From the NCBI GenBank assembly GCA_025370055.1, contig CP073041.1, positions 6,542,272 through 6,606,271 of the forward strand: a stretch of DNA of 64,000 nucleotides, in the 5' to 3' direction. The notes beneath the pieces were generated by a model, which was given only the letters and a program-made list of their open reading frames with translations, searched no databases and was not told where the DNA came from. How positions within the stretch are numbered: the first letter of the stretch is position 1; each line of letters begins with the position of its first letter. The position numbers and the translations under genes were made by a program. Positions 27,499 to 36,706 of the stretch are shown here, piece after piece. The DNA comes from Woronichinia naegeliana WA131 (GTDB taxonomy: Bacteria > Cyanobacteriota > Cyanobacteriia > Cyanobacteriales > Microcystaceae).

Positions 27499-28774
27499 GG
27501 TACTGGTATCGTGTGATCAAAGCTAGAAAAAGTTATGGTGTAAGAGTTTGAGAAAATAGAAAATAACTTACGACTGGACATATTCCCGTTTTTGTTATAC
27601 TATTATTATTGTCATTATATTAAAGAAAGGGAAAACGGAAAGCAATGTCAACATTGAATAAAAGCTCAATTGACCTCCTAAGTGATATTGGCTTACCTCA
27701 AGAGAAAGAGGAAGCCTTATTTCAGAAAAACTGCCCTCATTGCTATAGTGAAAAAGTAAAAATACATTCTCATTACCAAACGAAAGGTAACGGGGAACGT
27801 AAAATGTTCATCTGTCAAGAATGTGGTTCTTGTTTTGCTGAGACTTATGGTAGCGTAATCGCTGGCTTAGAAACCCCATTAAGTGAAATTGTAAAAGTAT
27901 TAAAAGCCAGAATGGAAGGAATAGGATTAAATGCAGCAGCCCGAGTATTCGGCTACGCAAAAACAACAATATTGAATTGGGAAAAGAAATTATCAGGATT
28001 ACAAGAGACATTATTTTTATACGCCTTAGTGAATGAATTTGTTAAATTAGTAATAGAAGGGGATGAACTATACACAAAAGTTGGAAAAAATAAAGAAGCA
28101 AGTGCCTCTGAGGGGTGGACAATCGTGCTCATGGACAGGGCTAGCCGCTTTATTTGGCATTTAAAATGTGGTAAAAAAGAGCAGAAATTATTTCTAGAAG
28201 CAATGATGACGGTAGCGGAATTATTTGAAAGGAGTGCAGAATCTCTCCAGTTATTTACAGATGGAGAAAAGCGATATAGTCAACTGCTATTTAATATTTG
28301 TCACGAAGTATTAAGGACTGGGAAGCGAGGTCGTCCCACCAAAGTATTACCGAAGGGTATGGTGGTAAGATTAAAAAATAAGAGTAGTAAACGTCGAGAT
28401 TCTGAGGGTAAACTAGAGAAAGTAGAAACTCCGAAAACTGAACATCCTGAGACAACAGAAAAACCAGAAGACAAGGATGTTCATGCCAACCACGTTGAGG
28501 CATTTAATAGTTCTCTACGACGCTATTTAGCCGCCTTTCGTCGTCGAACAAATACTTATGCTAAATCTGTTGTGGGATTACAGCGAGTGCTAGATATTTT
28601 CTGGATGGTTCATAACTTTGTTCGCAGCCATTTTACGACGAAAAAAGTTCCTGCGGTAGCTCTCGGTATAATTCAAAAAGGGTTAACTTGGGAGGACTTA
28701 CTCCAAATTCGCCTGATTTGTTGAACCTCTTGTATTGCAACGTTTATAGCTTCTAGCTAGACGATACCAGTGCC
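27499..28774 (+). mobile_element. IS1-type element, 1276 bp
   Basis: The ends GGTACTGGTATCGT and the complement of GGCACTGGTATCGT match at all but one base. It is flanked by the exact 8-base duplication TGATAGTC (27491-27498, 28775-28782), which fits the IS1 family. It sits in the ISL3 transposase frame. Confidence 0.93.
27645..28724 (+). CDS. IS1-family transposase
   Basis: 359 residues, start ATG at 27645 (MSTLNKSSIDLLSDIGLPQE). It has an N-terminal zinc finger (CPHCYSEK...CQECG), then a helix-turn-helix-like LNAAARVFGYAKTTILNWEKK. A DDE region follows with VIEGDELYTKVGKN, RASRFIWHLKCGKK, LQLFTDGEKRY and a closing HVEAFNSSLRRYLAAFRRRTNTYAKS. Unlike E. coli IS1, the zinc finger and catalytic parts are in one frame. 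It appears intact. Confidence 0.9.
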   Translation: MSTLNKSSIDLLSDIGLPQEKEEALFQKNCPHCYSEKVKIHSHYQTKGNGERKMFICQECGSCFAETYGSVIAGLETPLSEIVKVLKARMEGIGLNAAARVFGYAKTTILNWEKKLSGLQETLFLYALVNEFVKLVIEGDELYTKVGKNKEASASEGWTIVLMDRASRFIWHLKCGKKEQKLFLEAMMTVAELFERSAESLQLFTDGEKRYSQLLFNICHEVLRTGKRGRPTKVLPKGMVVRLKNKSSKRRDSEGKLEKVETPKTEHPETTEKPEDKDVHANHVEAFNSSLRRYLAAFRRRTNTYAKSVVGLQRVLDIFWMVHNFVRSHFTTKKVPAVALGIIQKGLTWEDLLQIRLIC

Positions 28775-29223
28775 TGATAGTCATCAAAAAGATGAAATAA
28801 TTGAAGCCCTGATGGAGAAACCATTAGAGGTAAGAGAAGCTGTCGAGGAAGTGAGTGTGGATATGTGGGGAGGATTTCCAAAAGTAATAGAAAAAGTGTT
28901 TCCTAATGCGGTAATTGTGACGGATAGATTTCATGTAATGAAAGCGGTGAATGAAGAATTAAATAAAATCCGTAAACAGACAAGTTTTACTCTAAAAATT
29001 AAGGGAGAAAAGTGGCTATTATTAAAAAATAAAAAAGACCTGACAGAGGAGGAATTACAAAAACTAGAATTGGTGTTAAAGCAATCAAATCGTTTACGAA
29101 AAGCCTATGAGTATAAAGAATCATTTCGAGAGATATATGAAAAAGTAAAGGACAAGGAGGAAGGACGTTTAAAATTCACAGAATGGCTAGAGAATGCTAA
29201 AAGCATTTATACAGATGTAATTA

Positions 29224-30911
29224 GGGCTTGCTGAAAAAGTCAAAAAACGAAAGAAATGTGGGTTAGGGAAGTATGGACTGAAAAAGCATAGATAACTTAT
29301 CCTTATGGAAACAAATCAAAATACAGATTTTGTTTAATCTATTGTTCCTTTCTGTCTAAAAAGGTCAACACAAATCACTCCTCACAAAAGAGAGGAAAAT
29401 TAACACCATTTTTCACAAGAAAAACGACTCTACAACTTTTTACTTTTTGTCTTCTGAAGTAGAGTAGAAAGATTCATTACCAAAAAGTTCATCGCAATTA
29501 CCGTTTCCGAGGTCTCAGGTAGTTTGGCCATCACTCGACCAAGACTAAATTTCCTCTTTCCCTGTCCGAATTTACCCTCAATGGCATTACGCACTCTTTC
29601 ATCTGAGCGTGCCTCTTTCTTTTTTTCTTTGCTCACCTCTTTCGGCGGTCTTCCCAATCGGGGACCACTCATTCTTATATCCCTTTCTTTACAATAAGCT
29701 CGATTCGCTTTTGTTCGATAGATTTTATCCACATGAACCGATTCCGGATAACATCCTGTTTCCCTTTTATATTCTTCTATTCGCGCTTGTAAATCTCCCG
29801 ATTCGTTGTAATTATCCCAACTTAATTTGTCTAAGAAGACAAAGCCATTCACATTACTTGCCGATATTTTAGCTCCAAACTCTACTGCTTTTCCCGCTTT
29901 TCCACGCACTATTGGACGCACGTGAGGTTGGCTTACACTCACAATTCTGTTTTCTACTTTATTTGTCTTTTTTTCATACATTTCTAACTGTTGCTCATAC
30001 ACTTTTCCTATCGTTACAAGCTCTTCTTGCTCTTTTTTCGTTAGTTTTTCTAACTTTGCTCCCTCTTCTATCATTTTTTCTATATCAGACAAGTTTCTTT
30101 TTATATATCCTAGTTGTTTTTTTGTTCCTTTTCTTCTTTCTTTTTTTGACACACGACGTTTTTTTGCTATGGCTAAGTACTCTTTTCTTGCCACTTCCCT
30201 ATAAGTCCTCGGCTTTTCTTTCCTTTTCTCTTTTATTTCTTCATACAGCTTATCTATTATTTTTTCTGTTTTTTCTCTGGCATCATTCAATATTCCTATA
30301 TCCGTTGGATATTTTATATCTGCTGGTGTACAAGTCGCATCTAACAATAACTTTCCTTCATTTTCTTTTTTTTCTGACGCTACACCCGTCGCTTTTTTTT
30401 CTATTTCTTTATTAATTTTATTTATTAATTCCATTCCTATTTTTTTACGAAAATGAACCATCATTGACGCATTAAATGCTTCTTTGCTACTATAGCTTTC
30501 CATTCCTATAAAGTACTGTAAATAAGGGTTCTCTTTTATTTGTTCTACTGTTTCTCTGTCACTTTTTCCTGAAATTTCTTTGATAATTAATGCTCCTAAT
30601 GCCATTCTAAATGATTTGGCTGGGGCTCCTTTTTTTTCTGTGAAGTTTTTTGCATATTCTTCCTCATATTCTTCCCAAAGAATCATTTTTGACATTTCTA
30701 TCCAACGATTTTCTTCGTCTAACTGCCCGCCGAACAGATTTTTCAAGTTTTCTGGTGTTTCAATTGAGTACTGTTGCTTTCGGTACATCTGCTTTCTCTC
30801 TTCTTAATGCAATGGTTTTGAGGCATTCTACCCTATTTTCGTGCATTCTAGCGGTTCTTAATTCGCCTACTATTTTTCTCCGTAAAGGTTTCAGCTTTTT
30901 TCAGCAAGCCC
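29224..30911 (-). mobile_element. Main IS, copy D, 1688 bp
   Basis: Complete element flanked by TAATTA on both sides (29218-29223, 30912-30917), inserted in the ISL3 transposase gene. It is the same length and orientation as copy C 2.4 kb upstream, and its transposase is identical, so C and D are recent. They could recombine and delete the segment between them. Confidence 0.95.
29430..30788 (-). CDS. DDE transposase of main IS, copy D (intact)
   Basis: 452 residues, start ATG at 30788, identical to the product of copy C at 25371-26729. This is the copy with clean target duplications and is the best reference for the element in this window. Confidence 0.92.
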   Translation of the reverse strand: MYRKQQYSIETPENLKNLFGGQLDEENRWIEMSKMILWEEYEEEYAKNFTEKKGAPAKSFRMALGALIIKEISGKSDRETVEQIKENPYLQYFIGMESYSSKEAFNASMMVHFRKKIGMELINKINKEIEKKATGVASEKKENEGKLLLDATCTPADIKYPTDIGILNDAREKTEKIIDKLYEEIKEKRKEKPRTYREVARKEYLAIAKKRRVSKKERRKGTKKQLGYIKRNLSDIEKMIEEGAKLEKLTKKEQEELVTIGKVYEQQLEMYEKKTNKVENRIVSVSQPHVRPIVRGKAGKAVEFGAKISASNVNGFVFLDKLSWDNYNESGDLQARIEEYKRETGCYPESVHVDKIYRTKANRAYCKERDIRMSGPRLGRPPKEVSKEKKKEARSDERVRNAIEGKFGQGKRKFSLGRVMAKLPETSETVIAMNFLVMNLSTLLQKTKSKKL

Positions 30912-31104
30912 TAATTAGCACAATTCGGAGTCATTTAGACTCTATTTGTAATTACTTTTTAAGTCGAACAACGAATGGGGCGATGGAAGGAATTAATGGT
31001 AGTGTTCTGAATCTGTGGATAAGACAAATCAAAATGAATAGAATGACTACGTTCTAGAAATACGATCCACCGGTCTAGAACATTACCCAGAGATCTTTGC
31101 TTTT

Positions 31105-32220
31105 CTACTTTTCTAAACTACGGGGATCAAGGGCATCCCGCAGACCATCACCTAACAAATTAAAACATAAAACGGTGATAATAATGAGGAGAGCCGGTGG
31201 CCAGATTAACCAAGGCTGTAAGACTAAAATGGAAGCATTAGTTGCTAAAGATAACAAATTTCCCCAACTTGGATCGGGCTGTTGAATACCTAAACCAATC
31301 AAGCTTAAAACCGATTCTGAAACAATAAAACCTGGTACTGCTAACGTCGCAGAAATAATAATATAACTAGCAGTTTGGGGTAAAATATGATGAACAATAA
31401 TCCGTCCAGAGGTTGCTCCCATTGCCTGGGCAGCTTGCACAAATTCCTGTTCTTTTAAGGATAAAACTTGACCCCGAATGACCCTCGCTAATCCAGACCA
31501 ACCAATAAAGGAGGTGATTAAGACAATTAATAAAAAGCGTTGAGCACTACTTAATCCAGGGGGCAAAACTGCTGCAAGAGCTACCAATAGATAAATCCCT
31601 GGAATAGTCATTAGCACTTCTACTAAACGCATTAAAATGGCATCTAGCCAACCGCCGAAATAACCGGAAATACCGCCAACAATCATTCCCAAGGGAAAGG
31701 AAATAGCAATACCCACTAATCCAATGAATAAACTAATTCTGCCGCCATGAACAAGACGACTAAACTGATCGCGGCCTTGTTCATCAGTTCCTAGCAGATT
31801 AATTTTACCTTGTCCCTTTGTCCCAAATAAATGACGATCAAAGCGAATACCTTGAAAGATTTCTACTTCTTTAAACTGGGGCGGTAAAGGTAATTTAAGT
31901 TGAAAGAGTTGATAGGGATCCCCTGTAACCCAGAAACCGAGAGGAGAAGGCTGTTGATAATCTGTTTTAAGGGGGCGATCGCCGGTTTGAAGATTAGTAG
32001 GACTTTGGGTAACAGGATAGACATGGGGCCCTAACCATTGACCTTGAGGACTGCGCCAATAGATAGTGGTAGGCGGTAGAAGAGAGCCATCTGTTTGGGA
32101 AAGATAGGGATTGTAGGGCGCGACAAAATCTGCCGCCATCACCATCAGATAAAAAATGATTAAAATTATGGCCCCTAAACGAGCTAGAGAATTATGTCGA
32201 AGTTTCTGCCACCAATTCAT
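31105..32220 (-). CDS. ABC transporter permease, peptide/nickel (DppC/OppC) type
   Basis: Inner-membrane permease of an oligopeptide or nickel uptake system. I choose ATG 32220 (MNWWQKLRHNSLARLGAIIL, 371 residues), because the longer frame from 32289 translates only a tandem repeat. It has an N-terminal membrane segment and a long periplasmic insert (LLPPTTIYWRSPQG...). The inserted LLGTDEQGRDQFSRLVHGGRISL and a core with EQEFVQAAQAMGATSGRIIVHHILP (EAA loop) follow. Binding-protein, partner permease and ATPase genes are not in this window, which is common in cyanobacteria. Confidence 0.92.
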   Translation of the reverse strand: MNWWQKLRHNSLARLGAIILIIFYLMVMAADFVAPYNPYLSQTDGSLLPPTTIYWRSPQGQWLGPHVYPVTQSPTNLQTGDRPLKTDYQQPSPLGFWVTGDPYQLFQLKLPLPPQFKEVEIFQGIRFDRHLFGTKGQGKINLLGTDEQGRDQFSRLVHGGRISLFIGLVGIAISFPLGMIVGGISGYFGGWLDAILMRLVEVLMTIPGIYLLVALAAVLPPGLSSAQRFLLIVLITSFIGWSGLARVIRGQVLSLKEQEFVQAAQAMGATSGRIIVHHILPQTASYIIISATLAVPGFIVSESVLSLIGLGIQQPDPSWGNLLSLATNASILVLQPWLIWPPALLIIITVLCFNLLGDGLRDALDPRSLEK

Positions 32221-32221
32221 A

Positions 32222-32275
32222 ATAATTGATAATGAATAATTGATAGTTGATAGTTGATAGTTGATAGTGAATAGT
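32222..32275. repeat. Heptameric short tandem repeat (TTGATAG)
   Basis: Several copies of TTGATAG and variants lie just upstream of the permease start. Heptameric repeats of this type are common in cyanobacteria. If the upstream ATG at 32289 were used, the protein would begin with repeat-encoded residues ([15 protein letters not shown]). Confidence 0.85.
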
Positions 32276-32392
32276 AAGCGGTCACGCATTGAGATTATAT
32301 GGTGATGTCGCTTAACGTTTTATAACAAAAGATTTAATCTACTTAGATTACCTATTCTAGGTGATAATTTTCCGACCCAAAATAATTGTTAA

Positions 32393-32812
32393 TTATCCAT
32401 TGTCCATTGTCCATTGTCCATTTTTAAGGTATCGTTCAATTAATAAAATTGCCACAATATCATCAACGGGGCGAGGCGGCACTCGCAAACTTTTGGGAAT
32501 AAGACGGGTTAAACCCTTCGGCGGATACATGTGCCAATAGCGATCGCGGGCTTCGACGGAACTGTTACGTTCATCCACCATTGCCACGGTAATTTGGGTT
32601 GATAAAATGCTTTCTAACTTTTCTTTCCACTGTTTAGAAGTCGTTTGATTACCCATTACCACCTGTTCAACCGGAAATTGTTCACAAAGTTTAGGAATTT
32701 CGGCTAAAACGGTCTCTGAGGTGAAAACTTGATGGAAGTGAATTTGGCGATCGCATTCCATAATGGCAACACCGCACTTATCTCGTCCCGGATCAAACCC
32801 TAAAAAAAACAT
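32393..32812 (-). CDS. YqgF/RuvX-like RNase H-fold nuclease
   Basis: About 139 residues from ATG 32812 (MFFLGFDPGRDKCGVAIM). The FxGFDPGRxKxGxA start is the YqgF-fold signature, with the first Asp of the RNase H-like active site. MVDERNSSVEARDRYW and RPVDDIVAILLIERYL supply the later acidic residues. A role in 16S rRNA 5'-end maturation or Holliday junction processing is inferred from the family. The last nine residues (NGQWTMDNG) come from a tandem repeat. Confidence 0.85.
   Translation of the reverse strand: MFFLGFDPGRDKCGVAIMECDRQIHFHQVFTSETVLAEIPKLCEQFPVEQVVMGNQTTSKQWKEKLESILSTQITVAMVDERNSSVEARDRYWHMYPPKGLTRLIPKSLRVPPRPVDDIVAILLIERYLKNGQWTMDNG
32395..32424. repeat. Heptameric short tandem repeat (TGTCCAT)
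   Basis: Three to four copies of CATTGTC/TGTCCAT overlap the 3' end of the YqgF-like gene. They encode its C-terminal residues and supply its stop codon. Confidence 0.85.
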
Positions 32813-33090
32813 GAGCAATTGCCGCTAGGCTAGAGAATAACTCCATTTTAGGAGGCTGAGTCCCGATTGTGATCGAGAGACTGTCAACTCTGTTCCCTTA
32901 GAGGCTCTGTTACATGAACTGTTATCACAGAGTTTGGAAGTTCTAAGCCTCGCTCCCCTCTTGTATTTGCTTGCTGTTGACATCCTTTAAGGCTCGGAAC
33001 AGTGAAATTACAGGCGATCGCGGCCCTGAAAAAATGTCAGCCCAGGGAAAATTAATGTTCTTGTTTTATCGTTAACCAATCAGTAAATCC

Positions 33091-33306
33091 ATGAGTGAGC
33101 AATTTCTACCTGTAAATAATTCGTTGATAGATTATCCTGTGAAACGGTACGATAGGGCTTTTGAGCTCGCGTCAGATGTAATCAACGAAAATTTTACAGC
33201 AAGGAATTTTTTGTTGAATGGGGTCAGAGATTTCTGGAGAAGTTTTAACAGCGGGTGTAGTCATAGGATACAATTCCTGTCAGTAAATTATGCACTAAAA
33301 TACTAA
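33091..33306 (+). CDS. Possible small protein, unknown
   Basis: 71 codons from ATG 33091 (MSEQFLPVNNSLIDYPVKRY). Composition is protein-like (DRAFELASDVINENFTARNFLLNGVRDFWRSF) rather than antisense-like, and a 278-base gap lies upstream. No clear Shine-Dalgarno site. Its stop overlaps the purK stop by four bases on the opposite strand. I do not recognise a family. It could be a real conserved small protein or chance. Confidence 0.4.
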   Translation: MSEQFLPVNNSLIDYPVKRYDRAFELASDVINENFTARNFLLNGVRDFWRSFNSGCSHRIQFLSVNYALKY

Positions 33307-34439
33307 CTAGGATACCAGATTGCATTAATTTGTTCTATGACTTCGGTAACTTGTTTTGACAAGCAGTGGCGATCGCCGTCCAGCAAAACCGTAACATGAC
33401 CCAACTTCCGACCCGGACGGGCTTCTTGTTTTTGATACCAATGAAGGTAAGTGTTAGGTAAGTCAGCTAATCGCGCTCTTTGTTGGGCATAGTCACTCTC
33501 AGCAACTTCATACCCCAACAAATTGACCATCACGGCCTGTTGACATTTGAGACGGGGCGATCCCAAGGGTAGATCCATAATGGCTTGTAACTGCATGGCG
33601 AATTGAGAGGTTTCACAGGCATCTAAACTATAATGTCCCGAATTGTGGGTACGAGGAGCCACCTCATTAATCAGAATTTGTCCCTCTGAGGTCAAAAAGA
33701 ATTCCACCCCAAAAAGACCAATGACTTGCAGTTCTGTTAACAGCGTTTGGATCTGCTGCTCAATTTCCAGTTGTAATAGCGAGGGAATCTCGGCTGGAGC
33801 CTTTACCCAACGACAGACCTGGTTTTCTTGATAGGTCTCCACAATCGGATAAATGACGATTTCCCCGGCTTGATTACGGGCCGCGATCGCCGCCAATTCC
33901 CGTTCAAAAGGAACAAAGGCTTCTATCATCCAGCCGCTTGCTGGGATTTTTGTCAAGATTGCCGCTAACTCTGCTGCTGTTCTTACCACACAAGTTCCCT
34001 GACCATCGTAGCCATGACGACGGGCTTTTAAGACAAAAGGATAGTCCAAGGGGAGCGGTTGAGCCGGATCATAATTCCAGAAAGCCGGCACCGGCAAGCC
34101 AATACTGTTTAAATAGCTGCGTTGCTCATACTTATCCAGTAGCGGGGCAAGGGACTTTAAACTGGGACGAAAAATCACTCCCTTTTCCGCTAAAGTTTGC
34201 AAGGCGGCTAAGTTAACAAACTCATTCTCAAAAGTAATGACATCACAGATCTGGGCCAATTGGGTGGTTGCTTCAACATCATCGATCGCCGCTAAAATAA
34301 CTTCCTGAGCTAGGGCGATCGCCGGATCATTAGCATGGGGCGTTTGGACAATTAAATCAAGATTTAAACGGGGAGCTTCTTGGGCCATCATCCAGGCTAA
34401 TTGACCGCCACCAATCACCCCCACTTTCCGATTGATCAT
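33303..34439 (-). CDS. purK: 5-(carboxyamino)imidazole ribonucleotide synthase PurK
   Basis: ATP-dependent carboxylation of AIR to N5-CAIR in purine synthesis. It has 378 residues, start ATG 34439 (MINRKVGVIGGGQLAWMM). ATP-grasp features are LLDKYEQRSYLNSIGLPVPAF, FVLKARRHGYDGQGT, EAFVPFERELAAI and ILINEVAPRTHNSGHYSLDAC. Length and motifs are complete. Several HIP1 octamers occur in it. Confidence 0.96.
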   Translation of the reverse strand: MINRKVGVIGGGQLAWMMAQEAPRLNLDLIVQTPHANDPAIALAQEVILAAIDDVEATTQLAQICDVITFENEFVNLAALQTLAEKGVIFRPSLKSLAPLLDKYEQRSYLNSIGLPVPAFWNYDPAQPLPLDYPFVLKARRHGYDGQGTCVVRTAAELAAILTKIPASGWMIEAFVPFERELAAIAARNQAGEIVIYPIVETYQENQVCRWVKAPAEIPSLLQLEIEQQIQTLLTELQVIGLFGVEFFLTSEGQILINEVAPRTHNSGHYSLDACETSQFAMQLQAIMDLPLGSPRLKCQQAVMVNLLGYEVAESDYAQQRARLADLPNTYLHWYQKQEARPGRKLGHVTVLLDGDRHCLSKQVTEVIEQINAIWYPS

Positions 34440-34532
34440 GTTCTTTTTCTATTGTTCTTAAAAAAGTATTACATCCCAATACCAGTGTTGTTCCTTACCC
34501 TGGCTAGTTTTCTAAAAAGATGAGGAAAGAAT

Positions 34533-35042
34533 CTAGGAACAACCCAAAGATTCGCGAGTACTAACCCCTGTCTTAGAATTAACTCCCTCTGCCACCACAC
34601 ACAGTCGGCTAACTTGCTCAGTGTCTAACACTGCTAAACTAAAATCTGCTCCCGTAATTTGAGCATTCTTAAAGGTGCTTCTCATCATAATCGCTTCTGT
34701 GAACACAGCATCCCGTAAATCCGCCTCATTAAAACTGGTCAAATAGGCTAAACCATTGGTTAAATCAGCCCCTTGTAAATTCGCTCTCAACAACGAGGCC
34801 GCATTAAAAACAGCCCCTCGCAAATCCGCATGACTAAAATCGGCTGTAGAGAGATCCACATTGGTAAATTGGGAAGTTTGTAGGTTCTGTCCCTTAAAAT
34901 CCTTTCCCTTCAAAACAGTATTCTCAAAGGTTGAACTCGTCCCTGTAACGGAGGAAGAACTTGCTGCCCAGGCTGATGCAGGTACAATGAACCAGAACAA
35001 GGTTATAAACACCATGACAAACTTGAAAAAGGACTTGATCAT
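34533..35042 (-). CDS. Exported pentapeptide-repeat protein
   Basis: 169 residues, start ATG 35042. The N-terminus [20 protein letters not shown] followed by PASAWAASS is a signal peptide with probable cleavage after AWA, pointing to periplasm or thylakoid lumen. Residues about 55-140 are A(D/N)LXX repeats ([31 protein letters not shown]). The C-terminus has two Cys (LCVVAEG...LGCS) that could form a disulfide. Lumenal pentapeptide proteins of similar layout are known in cyanobacteria and chloroplasts; their role is unclear. Confidence 0.88.
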   Translation of the reverse strand: MIKSFFKFVMVFITLFWFIVPASAWAASSSSVTGTSSTFENTVLKGKDFKGQNLQTSQFTNVDLSTADFSHADLRGAVFNAASLLRANLQGADLTNGLAYLTSFNEADLRDAVFTEAIMMRSTFKNAQITGADFSLAVLDTEQVSRLCVVAEGVNSKTGVSTRESLGCS

Positions 35043-35165
35043 AAAACAGGGACTAGGATGTAAAGGTTAAAATTTATTACAATTCCATTTTATCGGAAAG
35101 CTGCTTTAAGTTTCTGGAAAGGCGATCGCCTTTATTTTTACCTTTATTTTGCTTGCTCAATATCG

Positions 35166-35645
35166 ATGACGAACTCAGCCTTTTTCCAATTTGAACAGGA
35201 TTTTGTTGATAACCTGCGCTGTATTCCTATGCTGGTCAGGATGAAACTCGACACCTGTGGTATCAAACTGAAGCTAAGTCACTGGCATCATTTAACCCCC
35301 GCAGAAAGGCAGCTTTTAGTGGATTGGCCCTGCTCCACTCCCACAGAGATCAAAGACTATCATCAAAAACTCCAAACCCTACTGATCGACAAAACCGGAG
35401 CCGCCGCCAGTGAACTTCCCCTGGATCCCCAGCCAGCCTGGTTAGAAACATCAATGATTCCCGAAAGTGTTCAAAGCAAAGCAGCCGAATTTGACGTAAA
35501 TCTCAGCCTAGCTAACTGGCAACAATGCACACCGAGTCAACGTTTTGCTTTGATTAAATTGAGTTGTTCTAATCATGAAAATGCTAATTTTTACCCAGCC
35601 CTTCAGGAATTTGGACTTTTTGACACATCCAACGTTAAAGACTAA
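35166..35645 (+). CDS. Nitrate reductase associated protein
   Basis: 159 residues, start ATG 35166 (MTNSAFFQFEQDFVDNLRCIPMLVRMKLD). It matches a cyanobacterial family of small proteins often next to nitrate assimilation genes: CGIKLKLSHWHHLTPAERQLLVDWPC and a second copy-like LANWQQCTPSQRFALIKLS. The two halves look like an internal duplication. No nitrate genes are adjacent here, so the name is only by family. Biochemical role is unknown. Confidence 0.8.
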   Translation: MTNSAFFQFEQDFVDNLRCIPMLVRMKLDTCGIKLKLSHWHHLTPAERQLLVDWPCSTPTEIKDYHQKLQTLLIDKTGAAASELPLDPQPAWLETSMIPESVQSKAAEFDVNLSLANWQQCTPSQRFALIKLSCSNHENANFYPALQEFGLFDTSNVKD

Positions 35646-35804
35646 TGATTCGGTTGCCATCTTCTCAACAAACTATCCCAACCCACCAACTAAAACAGGG
35701 GAAAGCTACCGATCCACAAAACAACTCAGATTGAACTAGAATCGCTTTGCCCATCAGAACTTTCCCCCGATGCTAATCACGTTTAGCAAACACTGACACT
35801 CAAC

Positions 35805-36557
35805 TTAACGACGACGGGGAACCGACGAAGCAATGTCAATGTTGAGAGCCGAGATTTTAGGAGTGACAGCAGCAGTAGGATTGATACTGCGAACCATGCC
35901 TAAGAAATTAATCGGATCGCCAGCTTTTGCTTTTTTGTCTTGAGGGATAAAACGACGAACCTCGTTTTGCCAAACTATTTGGGGGAAGCCCAGTTGACGA
36001 CGATGGTAAGCATCGTAACGGGGAGATTTGATATTAAAGGGTAATTCACCAGCTTCTCTGCCCGGAAGATTCCGGCGGCGTTGATAGGGTACGGTATCAT
36101 AGCCAAAGTTGCTTAAATATTCATCGGTGTTGAGTAATTCATCAACGAAACCTTGAATACCCTTATTAACAACAACAATAGACCAGGCGATTTTTTCCCG
36201 CTCACTATAAACGTCCCGACCTAAAACCCGTTGAACGGTTTGCTCAACAAAGCGATAGTTACTGTTTTTGTCATAGAAGCTAGAACGATAGGTCTTGGAG
36301 AGTAATAATCCCCGAATGAAGTCCCGTACCGTCAACTGTCCATTGCGAAGTTGAGATTCGAGAACCGCGTCCCGATCGCATTTGAAGGCATGAAAGAAAA
36401 TTTGACGATAAGCAGCTTCGATTAAATTCCCCATATCGGACGGCGAAAGCAGATTTTCGGTTGTGAAGATGACAGAATGCTCATCTCCTTTCACTTCAAA
36501 TGCTGCTACACGCACGTTCTGGCTTTTGGGCCCGTACTCTAAAAGCGGAATAGCCAA
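35805..36557 (-). CDS. cpcG: Phycobilisome rod-core linker CpcG
   Basis: Connects phycocyanin rods to the allophycocyanin core of the phycobilisome on the thylakoid surface. It has 250 residues, start ATG 36557 ([20 protein letters not shown]). The PBS linker domain covers about 20-170 ([69 protein letters not shown]). The C-terminal part is the core-binding tail. Length and lack of a hydrophobic C-terminus indicate the CpcG1 type. The cpcS-like gene lies 150 bases upstream on the same strand. Confidence 0.95.
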   Translation of the reverse strand: MAIPLLEYGPKSQNVRVAAFEVKGDEHSVIFTTENLLSPSDMGNLIEAAYRQIFFHAFKCDRDAVLESQLRNGQLTVRDFIRGLLLSKTYRSSFYDKNSNYRFVEQTVQRVLGRDVYSEREKIAWSIVVVNKGIQGFVDELLNTDEYLSNFGYDTVPYQRRRNLPGREAGELPFNIKSPRYDAYHRRQLGFPQIVWQNEVRRFIPQDKKAKAGDPINFLGMVRSINPTAAVTPKISALNIDIASSVPRRR

Positions 36558-36706
36558 GTTAGAACCTCCGTAATCTTAGAAAAGCTTTAAATTAAGATAT
36601 CCTAAATCATAAGGGAGCAAGGGCCTCAACATCGTTAAATGTGACAATTTATTACAAAGCTTAAAGTTTGTTGGGGATGGTTTCTGGTGTGGGATTTGAC
36701 CATTGC

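Larger units (their letters stand above)
26853..31050 (+). pseudogene. ISL3-family transposase broken by MITE, IS1-type element and main IS
   Basis: The readable order is CGRLTDELHQTNN, DLPISGQTVYLQVPRRKFYC, KYTVRYEEYVYNRVN, then a frameshift in an A-run near 27160. KKVGIDEISKRKGHKNFVTV continues to the MITE at 27264, LIEVIDS to the IS1-type element at 27499, and HQKDEIIEALMEKP through EVSVDMWGGFPKVIEKV, DRFHVMKAVNEELNK and SIYTDV to main-IS copy D. After it comes ISTIRSHLDSICNYF to about 31050. Each join is restored by removing the insert and one target duplication. The N-terminus is missing at copy C. Confidence 0.9.
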
